DNA of 64,000 nucleotides from contig NZ_CP118956.1 in assembly GCF_029023785.1 (NCBI RefSeq), positions 62,001 through 126,000 on the forward strand, given 5' to 3'. This DNA comes from Enterococcus faecium (GTDB taxonomy: Bacteria > Bacillota > Bacilli > Lactobacillales > Enterococcaceae). The notes under the pieces were generated by a model. That model was given only the letters and a program-made list of their open reading frames with translations. It was not told the DNA's origin and ran no database searches. The first letter of the stretch is position 1; each line of letters begins with the position of its first letter. Below are positions 25,536 through 33,114 of the stretch, one piece after another. The translations under genes were made by a program, and so were the position numbers.

Positions 25536-26351
25536 TTATTCATCCACAGGGACGATGGATCCGCCCCATTTCTTTTCAACCCATTGTTGAACCTTGGCTT
25601 CATGCAATGTTTCAACAATTGTTTTAATGTCTTTATTGTCCTTATTCGTCGTTTTCGTCGCGACAATATTCACATATGGCGAATCGTTTTGTTCGATCAT
25701 CAAGGAATCCTTCACTGGATTCAACCCTTTTTCGTAAGCAAAATTAGAATTAATCGCGACTAAATCCCCTTCATTATTTTCATAGGCTGAAGTCAGTAAT
25801 GTCGGATCCACACTATGATCAAAGACCAGATTTTTAGGATTTTCAGTAATATCCTCAAAAGTTGCCTGATCAATTTGTATCCCAGGTTTAATTTTGATCA
25901 ACTTATTTTTTACAAAGATATTTAAGACTCGGCCCCATTCAGAGGGCACATTTGAAACAATCACTTTTGCCCCATCGGGAATAGCAGCAATTTTCTTTAT
26001 TTTGTGTGAATAAATGCCCATTGGTTCAAGATGGATCGCCCCCACATTTGAAAATTGATACCCATTTTCTTTCTTTTGCAAATTGAAGTATGGAACCGTT
26101 GAAAAATAATTCGCATCGATGTCTCCATTTTCCAATGCCTTATTTGGCAAAACATAGTCATCGAACTTGACGATCTCTAATTCGATCCCCTTCTTCTTCA
26201 ACTCCGGCTTAATATGCTCTAAGATTTCTGCATGGGGCGTCGGTGAAGCACCAATCTTTACCTTATCCGTCTTCTCAGCTGAACCCGAGCCGCAGGCAGC
26301 TAATAAAGTCACACAACCTAACACCAATAAAACCAAACCAATTTTTTTCAT
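25536..26351 (-). CDS. metQ: methionine ABC transporter substrate-binding lipoprotein
   Basis: 271 residues from ATG 26351 (GGGAGAG upstream). The lipobox is LLAAC (Cys about 20), then the NlpA/MetQ fold: KVKIGASPTPHAEIL, YFSTVPYFNLQKKENG, LEPMGIYSHK, VAINSNFAYEKGL, SPYVNIVATK. It binds methionine for a MetNI transporter, whose genes are not here, so it must work with chromosomal MetNI. The upstream T-box with an ATG specifier confirms methionine. Confidence 0.92.
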   Translation of the reverse strand: MKKIGLVLLVLGCVTLLAACGSGSAEKTDKVKIGASPTPHAEILEHIKPELKKKGIELEIVKFDDYVLPNKALENGDIDANYFSTVPYFNLQKKENGYQFSNVGAIHLEPMGIYSHKIKKIAAIPDGAKVIVSNVPSEWGRVLNIFVKNKLIKIKPGIQIDQATFEDITENPKNLVFDHSVDPTLLTSAYENNEGDLVAINSNFAYEKGLNPVKDSLMIEQNDSPYVNIVATKTTNKDNKDIKTIVETLHEAKVQQWVEKKWGGSIVPVDE

Positions 26352-26381
26352 ACAAACACTCTCCCAATTTTTTTGACAAAT

Positions 26382-26665
26382 AAAAAAAATATTCATCCCT
26401 TTACCTATCAGCATCCTGATAAATAAAGGGACGAATATTTTCGCGTTACCACCCTTATTCGTATTATTCTCACAAATAATACCTCAACGGTACAAACATA
26501 CCCGGCGATGTAACGGTCGCTTCCCGTCCAGCTTGCGTGAACAAACTAAAGGCTCAGAGCTCATCTTCATTGATTTTCCACGATCCCTCTTTTCACCTGC
26601 CGAGGGTCTCTTTAATCGTCTATTAGTCAATTACTCTTCTCTTCAATGCTTCATTATTGATTTAC
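26382..26665 (-). promoter_or_regulatory. methionine T-box riboswitch
   Basis: On the minus strand the hallmark TAAGGGTGGTAACGCG (26457-26442) is followed by a long terminator stem and eight T residues (26440-26382). In Stem I, GAAGATGAGCTCTGAG places an ATG specifier at 26564-26562, reading tRNA-Met. A promoter TTGCAA, 17 bp, TAGAAT lies just upstream. Uncharged tRNA-Met should favour antitermination and expression of metQ-msrA. Confidence 0.9.
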
Positions 26666-26710
26666 GTTATTCTAATATAAACAATCTTGCTTTGCAACAA
26701 AAAAAAGCGA

Positions 26711-26740
26711 AAACTCCTCAACTTTTAAATTGAGGAGTTT
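26711..26740 (-). terminator. terminator of the HAD/LevR-fragment transcript
   Basis: AAACTCCTCAA...TTGAGGAGTTT, with the A-run at 26699-26706 giving a T-run on the minus strand. Confidence 0.85.
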
Positions 26741-26745
26741 CACCT

Positions 26746-27378
26746 CTATCGTGTTACCTGTGGCAACGTCACAAGCTCTGTCAGCTCATTGATAATAATA
26801 TCCGCTTTACTCTGATCCATAAAGAACCCTTGTTTCAAAGCAACCGTATAAATGCCCGCAGCTTTAGCCGAAGCAATCCCTAATGTTGAATCTTCCACAG
26901 CTAGGCAATCATCACAGGCTAAGGCGTCGCGACTGATCAAATAGATTTCCGGATTAGGTTTGCTTTCCTTTAACTCTTCCCCACTAATAGTATATGAAAA
27001 ATAGCGTTCCAATTTGCAGTCGGATAACATTTGATCAATTTCTTTGCGTGGGGATGACGAGGCCAATCCAATTGCGATATTTTCTACTCTCAATTGTTCT
27101 AATACTGATGGCACGCTTTCTCGAATAGCCTTTGAAAAATCAATTCCGTGTCGCTGCTTGTAATGAAGGTACTCTCGATGGAGGCGATCGCGTGTGATCT
27201 CATCTTCAGGGATCAGCATTTCCCATGTTTGTTTTTCCGAGTTTCCTACATAATCTTCAAATTTATCAGAGCCTGGTTGTATGCCTTTAAACTTAAAAAA
27301 ATCCATTCGACGTTTAAAATAGAAGGGTTCACTATCAATTAGCACACCGTCCATATCAAATATTACTGCTTTTCTCAT
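26746..27378 (-). CDS. HAD-superfamily phosphatase, beta-phosphoglucomutase-like
   Basis: 210 residues. HAD motifs: FDMDGVLIDSEP (motif I, both Asp present), SSS in GLASSSPRKE (motif II), Lys in KPNPEIYL (motif III), EDSTLGIASAKAAG (motif IV). The cap is of the helical subclass. The enzyme acts on a sugar phosphate or similar; exact substrate unknown. It lies eight bases after the truncated LevR-type regulator on the same strand, as if part of a sugar-use operon. Confidence 0.85.
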   Translation of the reverse strand: MRKAVIFDMDGVLIDSEPFYFKRRMDFFKFKGIQPGSDKFEDYVGNSEKQTWEMLIPEDEITRDRLHREYLHYKQRHGIDFSKAIRESVPSVLEQLRVENIAIGLASSSPRKEIDQMLSDCKLERYFSYTISGEELKESKPNPEIYLISRDALACDDCLAVEDSTLGIASAKAAGIYTVALKQGFFMDQSKADIIINELTELVTLPQVTR

Positions 27379-27386
27379 TCTCTCAC

Positions 27387-29250
27387 CTAGTCCTTCACAA
27401 TATCATTTAGTAAGCGAAGCTCTAACAAAGGAAGCTCAATCGTATATTCCTTCTCAACCTCTTGAAATGCTTGATGGATCAACTCCATATTATGTCCCTC
27501 TTTTTGAATATATTCTTTGATATCTGCTTGTTCATCTACACTTTCTTTGCGTAAAATACGTTCGATCATTGAGCAGCAGTGCATGTAAAGCAAGAACAAT
27601 TGATTGTTTGAAAATTCGATCCCCATTAGTTTTTCGAGTTCTTTGACGGCCTTTTGTACCAATCTCAAAACCTTCATTGCATCAAGGATCGTTAAATTTT
27701 CTACGATCTTGTTAATCGAGAAATTAAAAATCAATTGACTCTTGAAGGCTTCACTATCAATGTCGACTTGTTCATGCAATAGCTCCGCAAATTCTGAAAC
27801 GGCTTCTCCGTTGATTAATTGATCCAAACCAATGTATGGGACTTGATTGATTTTCGGGTTTTCTGTCCCAACGATCATCAAGACATCATACAGCTGAAAT
27901 GGAGTCTCATACATTTTATTCTCAGCTAATTTTTTATAGTCATAAGGCAGGATGGTCAATTCCTTTGCAGAATCACCCAAGCACTTCTGTAGGATTTCTT
28001 GGATTTGAGTGGCGCTTCCTATTCCTGTATAACAGCAGGTAATGATCGCTTTTTTCTTATTTACCTCTGGGATGATCAGTTGCTTTTGTATACGGTTTTC
28101 GACAGTGATGGCCTCATAAACTTCGGTGACACTGTTGCCGTTGACAATATGTTCTCCGACTTCCAATACAAGCGGTGTACTGACATTATCAATAATAACC
28201 AAAGGACTCTTAATATGATTTGAAAGACGTTCCCCCAATTGCTTGAAGGAACCCATATCTACTAGTAGGATCAATCCTGAATCTGTACTATAATCATTGA
28301 TATAACGAATAATCTTTGTTTCAACCTTGTCTAAGGTGATATTGATGGGCATATCATAGGCCTGAAACACATTTTTCCCTAGCATCCGATTCACGACATT
28401 CGCCAAACTGATGGCTGTTGAATAGCCATGGGCTAGTACGATACATTTTACGTCATTCGGCAGGTCGCTGATCTGTAAACTATAAAAATAAAAAGTCACA
28501 AAAACAATATCTTCATCCAATAATCGCTGATCCAACTGCTGGGATAAATAGCTCAATAGCTTTTTAGCATACCAAAATGGCGTTTCTAAAAATGAATCCA
28601 AGAATTCCATCAACTCATTTTTTTGTTCCTGCCAGCCATAATCACTATCTAAAATATCTGTATTATCCTTTAGATAAAGATAGCTTGCTAAAGAAACAAC
28701 CCGATTGCCATCCTGTTCAAATCCATAGTTCTTATACATCATATCCAGTGTTTGTCGAATATGATAAGTCAGCACGGAATATAAAGACTCTTCCTTTTCA
28801 TACGTTCCTTGAAAAATAAATTCGTCCATCATTTGTGTCACACGACTAACAGTATCCTCAATGAATTCTTGCGGCTGACTCTCTTTTTTCTGGACCTTTT
28901 TAAATTCTGATACGACTTCATCAAAAAAATTACGAAGCAGTTGTGTCTCTTTGCTTTCCAAGTGAATTTGCTGAGTCGTGTTGGGTAGGTATGTGCGATC
29001 TGACATTTTCTTCTTTGGTTTACTAAACTGTTCTTTGAATTTCAGATTGTACTCTAGTGGCAGATCCTTTAACCGAACAAAGATCGTCTGACTATTCTTC
29101 TGATGCACATAGGCATTTCCACAGGCGTATTTGATGATATTCTTGATTTTCCCGACATTTCCTTCTAAATCACTATTTAGCAAGAAATCAATCATTTGAT
29201 AAGAAACCTGCAGCTCCTTATCCAAAATGCTGCTTTCTGTAATGAAGAAG
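27387..29250 (-). pseudogene. LevR-type sigma-54 activator lacking its HTH and AAA+ start
   Basis: The frame is open from the IS1216 border (29250). It starts at the very end of an AAA+ domain (GNVGKIKNIIKYACGNAY) and continues with a PRD domain (LLDEDIVFVTFYFYS, His-containing), an EIIA-Man-like domain (CIVLAHGYSTAISLANV, LILLVDMGSF), an EIIB-like region (KKAIITCCYTGIGSATQIQ) and a second PRD. A nominal TTG start at 29225 gives 612 residues. Without Walker A, GAFTGA or the HTH it cannot activate sigma-54. The intact relative lies at 33115. Confidence 0.85.
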
Positions 29251-30059
29251 GGTTCTGTTGCAAAGTTTTAAATAAAGAATAAAATCCCTTACGGTATCTA
29301 TGATTTAAGCTGGGATTCCCAATAATACCTTGATTTCAGTACAGACCGAAAACCCGAAGAGAGTGCCTTCTTTTCGGGTTTTCTTATATAATCCTCGAAT
29401 GGCTTCCATGCCTTTAATCGTGGTAGAGGCAGTGCGTAAACTTCGATAGAATTTATTGCGTCTCTTTACTGGACGATAGTCTTGTTCAATCAAATTATTC
29501 AGGTATTTAATGGTACGATGTTCTGTCCCTTGATAAAAGCCGTATTCTTTTAGTTTCTTAAAGGCACTTGTAATAGAGGGGGCTTTATCTGTGACTACAA
29601 CCTTCGGTTCATCAAACTGCTTCACTAACCGCTTAAGAAAAGCATAGGCTGCTTGTGTGTCCCGTTTTTTACGTAACCAAATATCCAAGGTTAAACCATC
29701 TGCATCGATGGCTCGATACAAATAATGCCATTTTCCTTTAATTTTGATGTACGTTTCATCCATTTTCCATGAATAAAAGGATTTTTTATTTTTCTTTTTC
29801 CAAATTTGATAGAGTAGTTTGCCATATTCTTGCACCCAACGATAAATCGTCGTATGAGAAACGTTAATGCCACGATCATATAAGATTTCTTGAACTTCAC
29901 GATAGCTAAGGTTATAACGAAGATAGTAGCCCACGGCTACAATAATCACATCCTGCTGAAATTGCTTTCCTTTAAAATGATTCATCGTCATTCCTCCTGC
30001 TATCTTTTTCTATTATTCTACCTTATTTGATAGTAGATTTAAAACTTTGCAACAGAACC
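29251..30059 (-). mobile_element. IS1216-type element, copy 2 (809 bp)
   Basis: Ends GGTTCTGTTGCAAAGTTTTA at 29251 and inverse at 30059. Flanks TGAAGAAG and CTTTACTT do not match. It cut the LevR-type gene to its left. Confidence 0.93.
29305..29985 (-). CDS. IS1216-type transposase, copy 2
   Basis: 226 residues from MNHFKGKQF, intact DDE core. It differs from the common form by NLIEQDYRP instead of NLIEQDHRP, next to the catalytic Glu; the effect is unknown. Confidence 0.92.
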   Translation of the reverse strand: MNHFKGKQFQQDVIIVAVGYYLRYNLSYREVQEILYDRGINVSHTTIYRWVQEYGKLLYQIWKKKNKKSFYSWKMDETYIKIKGKWHYLYRAIDADGLTLDIWLRKKRDTQAAYAFLKRLVKQFDEPKVVVTDKAPSITSAFKKLKEYGFYQGTEHRTIKYLNNLIEQDYRPVKRRNKFYRSLRTASTTIKGMEAIRGLYKKTRKEGTLFGFSVCTEIKVLLGIPA

Positions 30060-30318
30060 CTTTACTTTAATTCTAGCACCCCTCATTATTCAAAACAGGA
30101 AAATTCCCCCTCAGTACCGGAAAACCACTCTTATTCCCACCTTTTTTGCTCACTCCCACCATCTGTTTAAGCAATCTCCTATCTGTTTAAACACATCAAC
30201 ATCCAGCATAAACACCGCCACATCAACATTCTCCCATAACGAAAAACTTGGCACACCTCTTGCGTATAGTAAAGTGTAAAAACAAATCGAAACCACAGAC
30301 AAAAGCGAGGTGAAACCC
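30060..30318 (+). promoter_or_regulatory. sigma-54 promoter and activator sites of the mannose-type PTS
   Basis: TTGGCAC (30248-30254), N5, TTGC (30260-30263) is a perfect minus-24/minus-12 sigma-54 promoter. Upstream, ATCTGTTTAA occurs twice (about 30159-30168 and 30180-30189), the second inside a palindromic TGTTTAAACA. This is a likely enhancer for the LevR-type activator encoded downstream. Confidence 0.85.
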
Positions 30319-30741
30319 ATGCGGAAATATTTGATCGCCACTCACGGCGAATTAGCCAAAGGCTTCCAAAGCTCCTTGAACATTCTGGCGGACAAAGGCA
30401 ATGACTTCCAAGTCATCAACGCCTACATCATCGACGAAGATTACACCCCCGCCATCGATGAATTCATCGCTTCCGTCCAACCGGAGGAACAAGGCTTTAT
30501 CTTCACCGATCTCTTCGGCGGCAGCGTCAACCAAAAGGCCTTCACTGAACTAATGAATGCCAAAAAAGACAACATCGTCATCATCACCAATGCCAACCTG
30601 GCAGTGATCTTATCCGTCCTATTCTTAGGCGGTGACGAAGCCCTCAGCCTGGAACAGATCCAACAAGCCGTCAGTGAAAGTCAGGTACAAGTGGTACCGA
30701 CTCAGATCGCCGACGAAGACGATGATTCGATCTTCGATTAA
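30319..30741 (+). CDS. PTS mannose-family EIIA
   Basis: 140 residues from ATG 30319 (GAGGTGAAACCC upstream). The phosphoacceptor His is in YLIATHGELAKG. Then FTDLFGGSVNQKAF and an ITNANLAVIL block, the EIIA-Man fold. It receives phosphate from HPr and passes it to EIIB. It is the first gene of the sigma-54 operon. Substrate not determinable from sequence. Confidence 0.93.
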   Translation: MRKYLIATHGELAKGFQSSLNILADKGNDFQVINAYIIDEDYTPAIDEFIASVQPEEQGFIFTDLFGGSVNQKAFTELMNAKKDNIVIITNANLAVILSVLFLGGDEALSLEQIQQAVSESQVQVVPTQIADEDDDSIFD

Positions 30742-30774
30742 ACCAACCCACACCCAAAACTGGAGGAATGAAAA

Positions 30775-31272
30775 ATGATCACCCAAATTCGTGTAGACGA
30801 CCGCTTGATCCACGGACAAGTAGCCGTAGTATGGACCAAAGAATTGAACGCACCCCTGTTAGTAGTTGCTAATGACGAAGCAGCCAACAACGAAGTCATG
30901 CAAATGACCTTGAAGATGGCCGTGCCCAACGGCATGAAATTATTGATCCGAAAAGTCGATGACGCCATCAACGTCTTCAACGATCCTCGGGGCAAAGATA
31001 AACGGATGTTCGTGATCGTGAACTCCGTCAGCGATGCCAATAAGATCGCCCAAAACGTGGAAGACCTAGAAACCGTCAATGTTGCCAACGCTGGCCGCTT
31101 CGACAAATCCGATCCGAAATCAAAAACGATGATCTTTCCAAGTGTGCAATTAAACCCTGAGGAATTAGCGGCGGCGAAAGAATTAGCCCAACTGACTCGG
31201 GTCAACAGCTACAACCAAGTATTGCCATCAAATCCGCAGCTGAGTCTCAAAGACGCAGTAGCGAAAGTCTAG
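30775..31272 (+). CDS. PTS mannose-family EIIB
   Basis: 165 residues. RVDDRLIHGQVAVVWTK contains the phosphoacceptor His (RLIHGQV). It continues with the VANDEAANNEVMQ and LKMAVPNGMKL blocks typical of EIIB-Man/Sor. GGAGG lies before the ATG. Separate EIIA and EIIB genes distinguish this operon from the fused ManX type. Confidence 0.93.
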   Translation: MITQIRVDDRLIHGQVAVVWTKELNAPLLVVANDEAANNEVMQMTLKMAVPNGMKLLIRKVDDAINVFNDPRGKDKRMFVIVNSVSDANKIAQNVEDLETVNVANAGRFDKSDPKSKTMIFPSVQLNPEELAAAKELAQLTRVNSYNQVLPSNPQLSLKDAVAKV

Positions 31273-31292
31273 GATAAGGGAGGGAAAAAATT

Positions 31293-32111
31293 ATGTTGAT
31301 GCACGCAACCATGGCCGCGTTAGCCGTCTTTATCTGTTTCGCAGGTAATTACCTAACAGGCCAAAGTATGATGGAACGCCCGCTAGTCGTCGGTCTAGTG
31401 ACCGGGATCTTGATGGGCGATATGAAAACCGGGATCCTGATGGGGGCCTCCCTAGAAGCGATCTTCTTAGGAAACGTCAATATCGGCGGTGTTATCGCTG
31501 CCGAACCAGTAACTGCTACGACGATGGCAACGACCTTTGCAATTATTTCCAATGTTGAAACCAAAGCTGCCATGACCTTGGCCGTGCCGATCGGTATGTT
31601 AGCTGCCGTTGTTGTTATGTTCTTGAAAAACGTCTTTATGAATATCTTCGCACCTTCTTTGGATAAAGCTGCCCGTGAAGGCAATGAAAAAATGGTGGTT
31701 GCCCTCCATTATGGGACTTGGGTGATCTATTACGTGATCATCGCTTCCATCTCCTTCATCGGCATCCTGGCCGGTAGTGGCCCAGTCAACACCTTCGTTG
31801 AGAATATTCCCCAAAATCTGATGAACGGATTAAGTGCTGCTGGGGGCCTACTACCTGCTGTCGGGTTCGCAATGTTGATGAAGTTACTTTGGGATAACAA
31901 ACTAGCTGTCTTCTATATCTTAGGTTTTGTTTTGACAGCTTACCTAGGCTTGCCAGCTGTGGCTGTCGCTGTCTTAGGTGTCGTGATCTGTGTCGTAAGT
32001 GCCCAACGGGACTTGCAGATCCGGGATATCGAAAGCGGTGCAGTTGCTCATTCCGGCAATAATGGTGCCCCTATGACGAAAGAAGATGAAGAGGAGGATT
32101 TCTTCGCATGA
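31293..32111 (+). CDS. PTS mannose-family EIIC
   Basis: 272 residues, several membrane segments. The signature RPLVVGLVTGILMGDMKTGI and GASLEAIFLGNVNIGG is clear. The C-terminus is charged (DEEEDFFA) and overlaps the EIID start by four bases. With EIID it forms the sugar channel and could also act as receptor for class IIa bacteriocins, noteworthy given the immunity gene at 11.3 kb. Confidence 0.93.
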   Translation: MLMHATMAALAVFICFAGNYLTGQSMMERPLVVGLVTGILMGDMKTGILMGASLEAIFLGNVNIGGVIAAEPVTATTMATTFAIISNVETKAAMTLAVPIGMLAAVVVMFLKNVFMNIFAPSLDKAAREGNEKMVVALHYGTWVIYYVIIASISFIGILAGSGPVNTFVENIPQNLMNGLSAAGGLLPAVGFAMLMKLLWDNKLAVFYILGFVLTAYLGLPAVAVAVLGVVICVVSAQRDLQIRDIESGAVAHSGNNGAPMTKEDEEEDFFA

Positions 32112-32938
32112 GTAAGATGACTAAAGATATGAGCCCTGAAGATAAAAAAATGATGCGGTCCGTCTTCTGGCGGTCTTGGACCATGAATGCCAGCCGGACT
32201 GGGGCCACTCAATACCACGCAGTCGGTGTCATGTACACCTTGTTACCAGTGATCAATCGTTTCTACAAAACCAAAGAAGAACGGGCCGATGCCTTGGTCC
32301 GCCATACCACTTGGTTCAATGCCACCATGCATATCAACAACTTCATCATGGGGCTGGTAGCCTCCATGGAAAAACAAAACAGTGAAGACCCAACCTTCGA
32401 TGACAGCTCCATCACCGCCGTTAAGGCTTCCTTGATGGGCCCTATCTCTGGGATCGGTGATTCCTTCTTCTGGGGGATCCTGCGGGTCATCGCAGCTGGG
32501 ATCGGGATCTCCATCGCTTCCACTGGTTCTCCCTTAGGAGCCATCGTGTTCTTAGCTTTGTATAACATCCCAGCCTTCTTGATCCATTACTATGCTTTGT
32601 ACAGCGGCTACTCCGTTGGTGCCAGCTTCATCAAAAAAATGTACGAATCTGGCGGAATGAAGATCCTCACCAAAGCTTCCAGTATGTTAGGTTTGATGAT
32701 GATGGGCTCCATGACGGCTTCCAACGTGAAATTCAAAACGATCCTGGAAGTTTCTGCTAAAGGTGCCGAAGAAGCGATGAAGATCCAAGACTATTTGGAC
32801 CAACTTTTCATCGGTATCGTGCCACTGTGTGTGACTTTGCTGGCCTTCTACCTGCTACGTAAGAAAGTCAACGTCAACATCGTGATGTTCGCTATCATGT
32901 TCCTAGGGATCATCTTAGGTTTACTAGGGATCTGCTAA
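32108..32938 (+). CDS. PTS mannose-family EIID
   Basis: 276 residues. Signature: RSVFWRSWTMNASRTGATQYHAVGVMY, then HTTWFNATMHINNFIMGLVASME and GPISGIGDSFFWGILRVIAAGIG, with C-terminal membrane helices. ATG overlaps the EIIC end. A strong terminator follows. Confidence 0.94.
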   Translation: MSKMTKDMSPEDKKMMRSVFWRSWTMNASRTGATQYHAVGVMYTLLPVINRFYKTKEERADALVRHTTWFNATMHINNFIMGLVASMEKQNSEDPTFDDSSITAVKASLMGPISGIGDSFFWGILRVIAAGIGISIASTGSPLGAIVFLALYNIPAFLIHYYALYSGYSVGASFIKKMYESGGMKILTKASSMLGLMMMGSMTASNVKFKTILEVSAKGAEEAMKIQDYLDQLFIGIVPLCVTLLAFYLLRKKVNVNIVMFAIMFLGIILGLLGIC

Positions 32939-32965
32939 AGGTTTGTAAGAATGGGAATAGAAAAA

Positions 32966-33003
32966 GAAGTATCCCTGTCGCTCAAAGGTGGCAGGGATAC
33001 TTC
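32966..33003 (+). terminator. terminator after the PTS operon
   Basis: GAAGTATCCCTGTC pairs with GGCAGGGATACTTC. Only a modest T-rich tail (GTCATTTCTTTC). Confidence 0.8.
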
Positions 33004-33114
33004 GTCATTTCTTTCATTTTTTCCAATATTGACCGGAATCACCTTGAAACATGACGAATACCCGCTTTTACGGTATGTTTAGAGTAGGGAGAAAACCATA
33101 AGGGAGTGAGCAAT

